NCBI GenBank assembly: GCA_000827265.1
Contig: KN834784.1
Location: 293,719-357,718 of the forward strand
From: Collybiopsis luxurians FD-317 M1
Lineage: Eukaryota; Basidiomycota; Agaricomycetes; Agaricales; Omphalotaceae
Direction of reading: 5' to 3'
DNA length: 64,000 nucleotides
A program made the position numbers and the translations under genes. Positions 10,889 to 21,798 of the stretch are shown piece by piece; the first letter of the stretch is position 1, and every line of letters begins with the position of its first letter. Under the pieces are notes generated by a model. It was not told the origin of the DNA and did not search any database. It worked only from the letters and a program-made list of their open reading frames with translations.

Positions 10889-12428
10889 ATGGCTGACATA
10901 GACCAGTCTAGTAAATAAATCTCGAAATTCAACCTATTAAAGTACGCTGAATATTGCTTCAATAGTCGAACTTGTAACCCTCAAAGCCTTCGTCGCACTC
11001 CAGTTATTCGGTGGCATAGGCATGCTAATTCTTTTCCTATCAGCTCTCTTATCCCAAATCCGGATAATCAGACCAATTTCGACTTCGATTAGACCAATTA
11101 ATCGTTCATTGACGTGGTGCAGCTTCTGCATATCATGGATAGTCTCTTCCTTTTCCTTCTGCCTCCTCTTCTTCGCTGGAAAACAGTATGATGTGAACAA
11201 GCTGCCCTCATATGGACTCTGCCTAGCGCAAGCTGCACTGGTTTATGCCTCTCCTCCACTGTGAGTGTCATTGTAGAACTGGAAAACCATCGTTGCTGAA
11301 TGGCTTTTTGGGATATGTCTATTTTACCGTGACTCTATGTAGCACGGGTGCTACAACTTTTATGTTGTTTTTTGATACGTGGTGGATGTTTCGTGCTGCG
11401 ATAACGGACCAGAGATTTGGCAGTGTGAGAAGAGTTGTAAGGATCTTCGTAAGTCAATAATTCTTTTACGCTGAACGGCATTTGAAGATACATCGATGCA
11501 ACTTCTTTCGGTGCCGTATGGATTGTGGATAGTTCTGCTTATTGGACTCTTTGTAGTATGCTTACAGCCTACAACATCTGCTTTCGATCGAACCTCATTC
11601 TGACCGTTTTGAAGATCGGTGGAATTGAACCAGAACTTGTCCAGCGAGATCTCACATTCGCTCCGTACTGTACCATGAGATCCAGTATAATGTATAATCC
11701 CCGTGCTGCATCGCCGATGTTACCATGCTCAATCTCTGGGTTAGAAATGTGCTTGTTTCCATCCTGGGGCTGGTTTCTGCGCTGGCCGTATTTGTAATAC
11801 TGGGTTGGTGTTGACTCGGAGCTGTTCACGAATGCTGCATTCATGACCTATCGTTGTCCAGTCATTCTTGTGGTAAATTTGTTCCGAGTACGTAAACAAA
11901 TCTCCCAATGGAGGCCCAGCGACAGACACAAGGAGAAGCTGGCACTTTTGTCACGTCTGTTATTGTTTGGCATTTTAGACATGGTAGCTGCGACGTGAGA
12001 CATGGTATGCTTCCTAATCCTACGATCAAGCTGAGGAAGACTTTTACAGGACATTGGCGGTGTTCGTGTTCAATCGCTCACCTAGTGTGAAATGGAATAT
12101 AGCATTAGCAGCGCTTCCCGCGGTCGCAGTATTAGTGTTTGGAAGTCAAGAGGTCAATCATCATTATCACTCTCTGCGTACAGTCTTTCTTGAATGATTT
12201 TCTACCTTCTAGGACTTCCTGCAATTATGGCCAAACCTTTTCTTATGGTTTATCCGATCCATTTTTCCCTGTACTCGTAGACGAAGGCCAGCGCCAAGCG
12301 ACAGTAAAGAGGGTTCCAAAAACAGTCCACATGACTTACTGACGGTGGAATTGAACACTATGCACCATAATGGCAGTAAAACTTCTCCCATTTCTTCATA
12401 TAACGACTGGGAGGTTGATGTTCCTTGA
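10889..12428 (+). CDS. Seven-TM GPCR-like gene, array copy 1 (probably splice-defective)
   Basis: First of five paralogues. Exon 1 (10889-10910) is 22 nt and exon 2 runs 10966-11260, giving MADIDQSIELVTLKAFVALQ and the first membrane spans. Recognisable family blocks follow: TWCSFCISWI, SYGLCLAQAALVYASPPL, TGATTFMLFFD, and GGIEPELVQRDLTFAPYCTM. Late blocks are ALAALPAVAVLVFGSQE and DFLQLWPNL. The acceptor of the LLSVPYGLW exon, CAG in copy 2, reads CAA here (11499-11501). The nearest other AG, at 11485-11486, leads to an in-frame stop. The C-terminal tail is also shortened by a small indel. It is therefore likely a recent pseudogene, or it relies on an unseen alternative splice. Confidence 0.6.
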
Positions 12429-12559
12429 CCCCAAAGAGGATGCGTATGGACGTCTGAAGATGTAGTATACGTACGGTGTTCAATCGCTTTCTCGAAAATC
12501 TTCAGCCACTCACGATAGTTTGAACAATTAGATACAACGATATAGAAATGAGGGACAAT

Positions 12560-13255
12560 ATAGGAACGATGATAGAAGTTAATGCTTCACCAGGACGCAA
12601 AAGGCGCTAACCTATCATTTCTTTTGCCCTGAATCCACTCCAGAGCTTCAAATAGAGTGGCGAAAGCAATTTGAGTTTTTGCGGACAGGGCTAGTGTCTT
12701 GGGAAGCTTCCGAAAGAATCACGAGGATAAGAGATCCCTCATTAAAAAGATCGATGACTCTCAGTTGTTCGATCTTTGAAGAACATAAGTGAACAGCGAT
12801 AAGGAATGAGGATTTGAAGCAATGTTTCCAAAGCTCCGCCGAGGCAGGCTGCCGACCCGCTGCCGGCACGAAAGACACTGACCTGTCACTCTCCTTGCCC
12901 CAAACCTACTCCAGAGCTTCAAATAGAGTGGTGAAAGCGATTTGAGTTGCTACGGACCGGGCCAACATCTTAGGAATCTAATGAAGTGCAATGCGAGCAT
13001 TGCGTGGCTATCCGAGGCTCCCATGAACAGGCTCCTGGATTTATCTGGACCTGACCGTGGGAGCGAGTCTCTGAAGGCTTTTGAAGAGCACAACACAGTT
13101 AGGTCCTCCCAAAGCCAGTGCAATGGTCCTAGAGTGCACCTCCGCAGGGAATCAGTTCTGCAATAGAAACATACTCCCTCCCGGATGTCTCTGGCGGCTA
13201 TGTCACCACATATTGATAGTACGGCTGAAAAGGACTCGGATACTTCAATTGTCAA
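12560..13255 (-). pseudogene. Module R, copy 2 (with a partial internal duplicate)
   Basis: Minus-strand MLARSVATQIAFTTLFEALE, then TAG where copy 3 has a Trp codon. A second partial copy lies beside it at about 12560-12700, ending in the hydrophobic stretch EALTSIIVPILSLISISLYL. The order is the same as at 8880 and 19220. Confidence 0.45.
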
Positions 13256-13481
13256 TGAGCATAGTTAGCGGGTTGAGGTAAGAATGAGGGAATATTCTGC
13301 ATGGAAACATTTACAGGGGATTGATCTGTGGGCAAGTTAGAAAGGGTTTGGGGTCTCAACTCTCAGGGAACTTGTTTTTTTCAAGGCCATGTAAGTAACA
13401 GTAATGGGAAAATTGAACCGCATACACAAACAATCAGAGAAGTCCTGGTACTCTCTACTCACCTTCATTGGCTAAAGAAAA

Positions 13482-13508
13482 TCGCGTGAAGTCGCGTAAA
13501 AGACGCGT
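13482..13508. promoter_or_regulatory. CGCGT box cluster upstream of orphan gene B
   Basis: TCGCGT at 13482-13487 and 13492-13497, and ACGCGT at 13503-13508, about 170 bp before the ATG at 13677. Equivalent to the clusters at 9510, 15922 and 19926. Confidence 0.5.
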
Positions 13509-13676
13509 CGACACAGGGTCGTGATCGTGATCGGCAGGTGAGAATATTTCGAGCGCCCAAAAGCAATTAAGCGCTCTGACGCTATCGACCTGGCTTCAAT
13601 TTCGACCACCACCTTCTTCGTTTTCAAGCTCCCAGGAGGAGCCCTTATTCTCTATTATTCGGCTCAACACACTTTC

Positions 13677-15499
13677 ATGGACTGCTACGAACGCACTGTT
13701 TCCGCCATCATCCTGCAGAATGCGACCCGCATTGGCGGTTTGAGGTTGGGATTTGACCTCCCCAGATTTCGCGATTTCGTCACGCCGGAACTCGTGCAAG
13801 AAGGGACTGAGATAGTTCAAGCTGCATTGAAACCTTCGATGCAACAAACTCTGTCGGATAAGCAGTTAATCGTAGGTTTCAAGCGTCTAATGCAGCTGAT
13901 ATATCTATATATTCAACTTCTGGCTACAGATTTGCCTTGACATCGCGACTTCGAAATATGTTCCCAAGAAAATGGATCCTTTCTATCATGTCCTTCTTTC
14001 TTTAATCGCCCTTCGGCATCCCATCCTAGGCGAGAAACGCTTTGATATTGGACAGACATGGCGACCTATCGCTCAAGGCGTCGACAAAGTTCCAGGCCCG
14101 CTGCTAGCCCTTTCTATCTCGGATGGAGTTTTCGATCCATTCCTGACTTTATTTGTCGCAGGTCAAGGATTGACCATGACGCCAAACTCCAGGTGAGACG
14201 ACGACTGCTCCCTTTCTGAGACCTGCCGTTGATGTTTGCTCAATCAAGCCTATCCAAGGAGAGCAGGGACGCTCGAAGGAGTCTGTGAATCTTGCAAATA
14301 AGCGTATGTCCTATGGAACGATATTGTCGGTTGATCTAGCTCATCTCTTCTAGCCTCTTTCTCCCAGCCTCGTAAAGCCTTTGTCGACGTAGTAGCTGCT
14401 AACGGTCGTTCTCTCACTGCTATTGGACAACCTCCTCAGGAACCTCTTCCATCTCTCCCTACTCCCGGGGCTGCCGCCAGACCGACGTTGGTTTGTTTCT
14501 ATCTGTATCTAAATTTGCAACTGACTTGCCATCCTACAGATGTCGAAAGGCCTTCCTGCTGTATCACACGATATCGTAAGTTCCTGCTGCTTCCTGCTCG
14601 AACCGACAGTCAATATCCCTTTGAAGTCTTATAGTCTTCAAAACGGAGACAGCAATACCCTCGATACCATTGAAGCTGATCTCAATTTCCATGATCTTCT
14701 CTCGCCGACTCGGACGCCTCCAGCGGAGCCCCTTCCTCCCACCTCCGAGCCTCAACTTCCCAAACCAGCCTCACTCAGATGCACGGAATGTCCTGCTGAC
14801 CACACTCTAGACCAGATCGAGGCTCAACTTGATCCATCTCCTGCCGTACCTGCGCCAGTGAAAATACCTGTCGCAGGATCTTCTCCTCTTCCCGACTCCG
14901 ATACTTCCGTTGTTGACTCGTCGCTTCTTGTCACATGGAGCGATCTCGATGCCGTCGAGGTTTCGCCCGCCAGTGGTCCTTCTCTTGCCGCAGAAAGTCC
15001 AAAGTCGCCTACCTTCACCACCGAGGATAGTTCATTCGTTGATCCGAACTTGCTTGCGACCTGTAGCGACTTTGGGTACCCTTCTTTTCCTTCTTGCGCA
15101 CCGTTCACCACTTCAGTCACAACCCCTTTCGTGCCAGGTGCATGGGTGTCTACTCCGACTAGGACGCCTTCCCGCGAAGAGTTAGGACCGACTTTTCTTT
15201 GTTCGACGCCGGTTTCAACATCCACAGCAGCTCATTCCGTCCCTGTGAAGTCTTTCAGTGGTCTCCGTCCTCTGTCCTTACCTCAGAGCTTCCGCTTGAC
15301 TGCTGCTACGGTTGTTGGGGGCTCTGTTTGTGGGACAAAAGGAAGGTATATTTGTAGAGTCCATGGCGGTGCTCCTGTTAGCAGAGACTGGAAGCGTATC
15401 CGGACTCTGGAACCTGCTCGCCGGGTGAGCGACGGCATAGTTAAGATTCGAAGGCTCAATGAGCAAAACGGTGGTCGATTTGGTTTTCAAGTATGCTAG
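13677..15499 (+). CDS. Orphan array gene B (paralogue of 20115), probably damaged
   Basis: Unknown family. Exon 1 (13677-13871) encodes MDCYERTVSAIILQNATR through FDLPRFRDFVTPELVQEG. Exon 2 starts at 13930 (ICLDIATS...YHVLLSLIALRHPIL). Later exons encode SKESVNLANK, then SFSQPRKAFVDVVAANGRSL and the long C-terminal exon with SSLLVTWSDL, VTTPFVPGAWVS, LRPLSLPQSF, DWKRIRTLEP and FGFQVC. The donor after exon 2, GTACGT in the paralogue, reads CTTTCT here (from 14110); read-through hits a stop at 14194-14196. So the full-length product is doubtful although the downstream exons remain open. The C-terminal half contains a Ser/Pro-rich insert absent from the paralogue. No membrane segments or signal peptide. 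Confidence 0.55.
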
Positions 15500-16103
15500 T
15501 TGTACTATGGGATGCGTTCGGTTCGATGCTTACGAATAGGTTTTCACCCAGGTAACCTTTTGACTAGATAAATTTTGTGACTCATCCTTTCTTTTCGACC
15601 CAGATGTATTTTAGGTGGCTGGTCCTTGGACATCACTATCATTATTCATATTTACTTAACGCACGTGGAGATCCGAGTGACTGAACACACACTTACTATA
15701 TCATTAGCTGACTGCTGTACCAAAATAAAGTTTCGGTATGCACCAGGCCATTGACTTTGTATACTTACAAAAGACTGATCTAAGGCTAACTTAGAAAGGG
15801 TACACCGGGTGGGAGTACTCGTTACAAGATATGGAATAGCGGTTGCTAAACTAGACCACGGACGCGCATATCAAGGAGGACTTGATTTTTTATACACTTT
15901 CTCATTGTTGAGAGCCAAAGATCGCGTAAAGACGCGTCGACGAGCGGGATGGAAGCTCATGTTAGCAGAATCTCTGTGAGAAACTTTGAGCGCCTAATGG
16001 TCATCCGGTGGCCTTCCAGCGCTTACCTCAGACTTTTATTTCGACCCTTACATTCTCCATTTTTCAGCTCCCAAGAGGAGCTTTTTTCTGTATGATATAC
16101 GCT
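15500..16103. other. Orphan gene B 3' flank and relic C promoter
   Basis: The first part matches the 3' flank of the paralogue at 21799 (ATCATTATTCATATTTACTT). The second part, from about 15760, repeats the upstream flank seen at 9370, 13310 and 19770 (CTGATCTAAGGCTAACTT). No gene. Confidence 0.6.
15922..15937. promoter_or_regulatory. CGCGT pair upstream of relic C
   Basis: TCGCGT at 15922-15927 and ACGCGT at 15932-15937, with the same spacing as the other copies. Confidence 0.5.
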
Positions 16104-16181
16104 ATGGACCGTTACGACCGCGCGGCTTCCGCTATCATGTTGCAGAACGCAACCAACACTTTTGCCAGCGGTAGCAGGTGA
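16104..16181 (+). pseudogene. Relic C: 5' fragment of the orphan gene family (25 codons)
   Basis: MDRYDRAASAIMLQNATN, then FASGSR and TGA. It has the same length and the same breakpoint as relic A at 9695, so both descend from one truncated copy that was then duplicated with the neighbouring 7TM gene. Confidence 0.7.
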
Positions 16182-17532
16182 ACGGTAAAAGGCACACGTT
16201 GGAACTTTCTGTACGCACAGGAATCTCTATACCATATACCACGACATTGTTGCCCCACTGTGGTCGCTCATGATTGTCTTGTCGCCGTTCCCGATGTCTT
16301 TGTGTCTTGTTTTGGAAAGAAGAGAGAGAGAGAGAGAGAGAGGAGGAGAGAGAGAAATAGGTTATAAAAAGTATTTTCTGGACGATCTCGAGATCAAGTC
16401 TGAACGCTGTCTCACTATCACCTTTTCCACATGGTCTTCTCAGCTGCTCAGATTGAATATCCTCATGCCTTTCGGTGAACTCATTACCACTCTTCCCAGA
16501 ATGTCCATTCGATCAACAGCAACGACTGTTTGTATCTCACAAACAGCTTCAACCAACACCGAGTTCCCCAGTCGCCACGCTTTGTACCGGAATGACACGA
16601 CATCATCAGTATCACTGCACGCCTGCATATGCCTGTGAGAGCTGGGATTCTTCGTGTTTCCCGATGCAAGTGCATTTTCAGACACTAAAAGGGAGATTCA
16701 TTGGAAGGTAGAAGAGGTATATGTACTGATGCCGAATTGCACGGGGGCACAAAGACAGGTGCATCCCACTAGGGAATGTACGGAAGCTATGAAGGTTAAG
16801 GAGAATCTTATAAGGGATTTCATGTGGCTCGTGTGATAGAAAAGGGTATCTATCAGTTCCATCAAGTATATAACGCATAGCTGAGAGTAATGTTAGAGTT
16901 TCAGGTAGAGCGAGAAAGATTGATGGATCATCAACCACATAGTCTGACTGATGAGGCATCCAAGTGATATCATTCCTTCTCCGAAAGATCATCACGACAG
17001 ATTCATTGAAGTTGGACAGATTCGGGTAACTGTTCGTAGTACTACTGATTCAATCACGAAGTTGACCCACGTTCGCTTATTTTTCCTATCTCTTTTTCGT
17101 TCTCTCTCAAGTGCAAGCCAATGCTCAACTCAAGGTTTCACTATAACTCTTTGCCGCGTGAAAATGGTATTTTGTTAGCTAACGAAGTTTCCTGTTTAAC
17201 AGCGACAGCCTGTCGAGGACTCGGTTACCAGGCTAGCATTTTGTGGCTCATCGACGTGTCTCTCAACGGAGCCAACGGAGCATTGAAGCCGCCGAATCCC
17301 GCTTAAATTTAAGGAACCCGTAACGTGTTATTATTAAATGAAGAGAGACGAACAAAATCAAAGATACCAAGCACAGCAGCCCGTGCCAAGTTTGTTCTAG
17401 TAGTTTTTCTACTTCGGATGACCCGCAACAACCGAATCTGTATTTGCTTACAATAACAATCACCGCCAGTCAAGACCCGACGTACTCCCTTCTTCCTTTC
17501 CTGCAACGAGGAATCTGAAAATCCTGACAGAT
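16182..17532 (+). repeat. Array spacer, copy 2
   Basis: Homologous to 9773-10888 and in part to 8400-8640. No supportable gene. It includes the GA-rich microsatellite at 16321. Confidence 0.65.
16321..16355. repeat. (GA)n microsatellite
   Basis: Run of AG dinucleotides with a few GG interruptions. The matching site in copy 1 (near 9860) is only GAGAGAAAGAAAG, so the run expanded after the duplication. Confidence 0.85.
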
Positions 17533-19074
17533 ATGGAGCAGTCTGGTAAATAAATGTTGAAATAAAACCTATCAAGTCACGCTGAACGTTGCTTCAACAG
17601 TCGACCTTGTAACCCTCAAAGCCTTCGTCGCACTCGAGTTATTTGGCGGTATAGGCATGCTGATTCTCCTTGTATCAGCCCTTCTGTCCCAAATGCGGAT
17701 TATCAGACCAATCACTGTTGATTCGACTCCAAAAACGATCAATCGCTCTCTGACATGGTTCAGCTTTTGCATATCGTGGATAATCTCTGCCTCTTCCTTC
17801 TGCCTCCTCTTCTTTGCCGGAAAGCAGTTCGATGTGAATGAGCTGCCTTCATATGGACTCTGCCTGACGCAAGCTGTACTGGTTTATGCTTCTCCTCCGC
17901 TGTGAGCGTCATTGTAGGATGGGCAAATCATCATTACTAAAACTTTCATGTAGTACAGGAGCTACAACCTTTGCATTGTTTTTTGAGATGTGGTTGATAT
18001 TTCGTGCTGCAATAACGGACCAAAGATTTGGCGGTGTGAGGAGAGTTGCAAGAATCTTTGTAAGTCAAAGACTGTTTTTTTCTACGTTGGACGAGATCTG
18101 AAGATATATCCATGCAGCTTCTTTCCGTGCCGTATGGATTTTGGATAGTTCTGCTTGTTGGACTTTTCATAGTATGTCTACAACCAGCCGTATCTCCCTT
18201 AACTCGAACCTCACTCTCATGCGTTTTCAAGGTCGGTGGAATTGAACCAGAACTTGTCCAGCGAGATCTCACATTCGCTCCATACTGTACCATGAGATCC
18301 AGTATAATGTATAGTCCCATGCTGTATCGCCGATGTTACCATGCTCAACTTCTGGTTTAGATCCGTGCTTGTTTCCGTCCTGGAACTGGTATCTGCGCTG
18401 GCCGTACTTGTAATGCTGGGTTAGTGTTGGCTCGTAGCTGTCCAGGAATGCTGCGTTTATAACCTACCCTTGTCCAGTCATTCTTGTGATAAATTTGTTC
18501 CGGGTACGTCAGCAAATCTCCCGATGGAGATCCAATGGCAGACACAAGGAGATGATGGCGCTCTTGATACGACTTTTGCTATTTGGCGTTTTGGGCTTGA
18601 TAGCTGCGACGTGAGACATGGTATGATTCCAAATCCTACGATCAAGCTCAGCAATATTTTTCCAGGATATCAACTGTGTTTATATTCAACCGCTCACCTG
18701 GTGTGAAATCGAATATAGCGTTTGCAGTGCTTCCGTCAGGGGGAGCATTAGTTTTTGGTAGTCAAAAGGTTAATCATTAATAACCACTTTCTTTGTACAT
18801 TCTTTTTGAATTATTTTCTTCCGTTTAGGACTTTCTGCAGCTTTGGACAAACCTTTTCTTACGATCCATCCAAACTATCTTGCCCTGTACCCGTAGGCGA
18901 AGACCAGCACAAAGTGACAGCCAAGATAGTTCCAAAAATAGTCAACATGATTTGCTGACGGTCGAGTTGGACACTATGCATCATAGCGGCAGTGAAACTT
19001 TCCTCATTTCTTCACAAAACGACGAGGAGGTCAATATTCCATTAACACCAAAGCGGATGCGTATCAACGCCTGA
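17533..19074 (+). CDS. Seven-TM GPCR-like gene, array copy 2
   Basis: Intact-looking paralogue. The 13-nt exon 1 (17533-17545) joins the exon beginning at about 17602 to give MEQSVDLVTLKAFVALELFG. Transmembrane blocks in order: GIGMLILLVSALLSQ; TWFSFCISWI with FCLLFFAGKQF; YGLCLTQAVLVYASPPL; GATTFALFFEMWLIFRA; the exon LLSVPYGFWIVLLVGLFI with a proper CAG acceptor (18112); VSALAVLVMLG; RLLLFGVLGLIAAT; and FGSQ-x-DFLQLW near the last span. The tail is cytoplasmic-like, Arg/Ser-rich, ending SPKRMR-like (TPKRMRINA). Seven spans with a long C-tail suggest a GPCR-like receptor, but I see no STE3, STE2 or rhodopsin signature; ligand unknown. Confidence 0.68.
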
Positions 19075-19219
19075 AGACGCAGTACAAATGCGCCGTCTGG
19101 TCGTTTTCCTGAAAGATGAAAGGGAGGCTCGTGTGGGAGGGGCAAGGGGCGGAATATATATCCACGGACGCAAGAACTGTCAAAAAGCTTCAACGACTCA
19201 CAAGTCGCCTGAGCTTTAA

Positions 19220-19690
19220 CAACTAGAAATATACAGTGGTATGGGAATGGGGACGGCATAGGAAGGATGATTGAAGCTTACGCTTCGCCGAGACAGGCTC
19301 CCGACCTGCTGCCGGCACGAAAGACGCTGGCCTGTCACTCTCCTTGCCCCGAACCCACTCCAGAGCTTCAAATAAAGTGGTGAAGGCAATTTGAGTTGCT
19401 ACGGACCGGGCCAGCATCTTGGGAATTTAATGTAGTGCAATGTAGACATTGCGTGGCTATCCAGTCACCTATGTAGAGGCCCCTGGATCCTATCTGGACC
19501 TGGACAGAGGGAGCGAGTCTAGAGAAGGCTTTTGAAGAGCACATCACAGTAAGGTCCTCCCAAAGCCAGTGCAATGGTCCTAGAGTGCACCTCCGGGGGG
19601 AATCAGAGGTTTCTGTGTAAAGCAGAAACGTTCTCCTCCCCGCGGATGTCTCTGGCAGCATGGTCACCACATAATTATAGTAGAACTAGG
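19220..19690 (-). pseudogene. Module R, copy 3
   Basis: Best preserved copy: minus-strand MLARSVATQIAFTTLFEALE, then WVRGKESDRPASFVPAAG. An in-frame TAA lies just upstream of the ATG, and the other frames carry the conserved text HWLWEDLTVMCSSKAF. Coding status unresolved. Confidence 0.45.
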
Positions 19691-19925
19691 AACACCTGAA
19701 AACTTCTAATGTAGATGAGTCTGGTTGACGGAGATTAAAAAGAAACTTGAACATTCCAAATGGAAACACTTACAGGAGACTGATCTAAGGCTAACTTGGA
19801 AAGGGTACACTGGGGGGAGTACTCATTGAAAGATGTGGAATAACGGTTGCTAAACTAGAAAACAGACGCGCATATCAAAGATTACTTGATATTTCATACA
19901 TTTTATCATTGCTGAGAGTCAAAAA

Positions 19926-19941
19926 TCGCGTAAAAACGCGT
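19926..19941. promoter_or_regulatory. CGCGT pair upstream of orphan gene D
   Basis: TCGCGT at 19926-19931 and ACGCGT at 19936-19941, about 175 bp before the ATG at 20115. Confidence 0.5.
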
Positions 19942-20114
19942 CGATAAGCGCAATGGAAGCTCGTGTCTGGCTCAGCAGCGGAACTTCCGTGAGAAACTTT
20001 GAGCGCTTGATCATAGTTATTTAAACATTCCAGCGCTTACCTCTGCTTAAACTTCGACCACTACCTTTTCCCTCTTTCAGCTCCCAGGAGGAGCTTTTTT
20101 CTATCTTCCCCGCT

Positions 20115-21798
20115 ATGAACCGTTACAGCCGCGCTGTTTCCACTATTATGTTGCAGAACGCAACCCACGCCGAAGGCTTTCAGCCGGGATTTGACCTCCC
20201 CAAATTCCGCGATGTCGTTACGCCAGATCTTGTGCAGGAAGGAGTTGGTATAGTTCGAGCGGTTTTGAAGCCTTTGCTGCCACCATTTCCGTCCGATAAG
20301 CACATAAAGGTAAGATCCGAGCATGCAATGCATCCATTGGATATATCTGTATGTTGAATTATTTGTGCAGGTTTGCCTCGATGCCGCGACCTCGCCATTT
20401 GTTCTCCGGAAGATCGATCCTGGCTATAACGTTCTTCTGTCCTTGATTGCTCTTCGGCATCCCATACTAGACGAGAAAAACTTCAGTATTGAACAAACTT
20501 GGGAACCTCTCCTTCAAGGAGTTGACAAACCTCCATGCTTGCCGTACGTATATTTCTGTCTCGGCTGGAGTGACTTATGCGATTCATTTTTGACTTTTTG
20601 ATTCTCCCAGGGACGGGCTTGACCGCGACGCAGAGTTCGAGGTAGGATGATTCTTCCATTTTCTCAGACTTGCCGTTGATACTTTTGCTCAAGCTTACCC
20701 GAGGAGAGCAGGAACACTTGAAGGGGTCTGTGAATGCTACAAATGAGCGTATGTGCTGATAGCTATCCGAGTGTTGCTTTTGCTCATCCGGCTTATCTCG
20801 CCCAGCATCTCTCTCCCATCCTCGTAGAGCTCTTGGCGACGCAGTTGTTGTTAATGGTCGCTCTCTATCTGCTATTGGACCGCCCCCTCAGGAACTTCTC
20901 CCATCTCTCCCTACACACGCCGGTTCCGCGAGACCTGCGTTGGTCGGTCTTTTCCATTTTTGTCTAAATTTCACGTACTGATTTGGTATCTTACAGATCT
21001 CGAAAGGCCTTCCTTCTGTATTGCACGATGTTGTGGGTTCCTCTTACTTCTTGCTCGAGCTGACGGCTCATACTGGTCCCTTTGCAGTCCCATGATCTCG
21101 TAAACGCAGACAATACCCTCGATGCCATTGAGGCTGATCTCGACTTCTATGATTTTCCCTCTGCAACATCCTCTCCTCTTCTGGACTCCGATAGTATTGT
21201 CCTTGACTCGTCGCTTCTCGTCACTTGGAGCGATCTCCACGCTCCCGAGCTCTCAGTCAATGACCCTTCGCCTGCCGCTGGAAGCCCAAACTCGTTCTCT
21301 TTCACTACCAGGGACAGCTGCTTGGTAGATCCGAATCTACTTGCTACTGGGAGCAACTTTGGGTACTCTTCCCCTCCTTCTCACGCACCTCTCAACGCGT
21401 CAGTCACAACTCCTTTCGTGCCAGGTGCTTGGGTGTCTAGTCCAACTAGGACGCCCTCTTGTGAAGAGTTAGGACCGGCTTTTCTTCGTTCGACGCCAGC
21501 GTTAGGTCGGCATGTCTTTGCATCAACATCTGCTTGTGCCGTCCCTGTGAAATCTTTCTGCGGTCGCCGTCCTTTGTCCTTACCTCAGAGCTTCCACTTG
21601 ACTGCAGCTACGGTCGTTGGAGTGTCTGATTGTGCTGTAAAGGGAAGATATTTATCTAGGGTCAGCGGAGCTCTTGTTTCCGGAAATTGGAAGCGTATTC
21701 GGACCCTTGAACCTCCTCGCCGGGTGAGTGGCGGTATTGTCAAAGTCCGACGGCTCGAGGTGCAAACTTGTGGTCAATTTGGTTTTCATGCACGCTAG
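20115..21798 (+). CDS. Orphan array gene D (intact-looking paralogue of 13677)
   Basis: Unknown family, apparently restricted to this kind of genome. Exons: 20115-20309 (MNRYSRAVSTIMLQNATH through FDLPKFRDVVTPDLVQEG); from about 20371 (VCLDAATSPFVLRKIDPGY, LLSLIALRHPIL); a 31-nt exon DGLDRDAEFE with good GTACGT and GTAGGA donors around it; LTRGEQEHLKGSVNATNE; SLSHPRRALGDAVVVNGRSL; SKGLPSVLHDV; and a long last exon with DNTLDAIEADLDFYDF, SSLLVTWSDL, VTTPFVPGAWVS, RRPLSLPQSF, NWKRIRTLEPPRRVSGG and FGFHAR. All six junctions are canonical, unlike the paralogue at 13677. Conservation of exon and intron pattern between the two copies is the main evidence that it is a real gene. The C-terminal region is Ser/Pro-rich with a basic end. 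No signal peptide or membrane span. Possible cell-cycle control through the upstream CGCGT pair is inference. Confidence 0.65.

Noticed and set aside
14824..15225. Minus-strand ORF opposite the last exon of orphan gene B
   Set aside because: Plus-strand frame is conserved in the paralogue; the minus frame is not.
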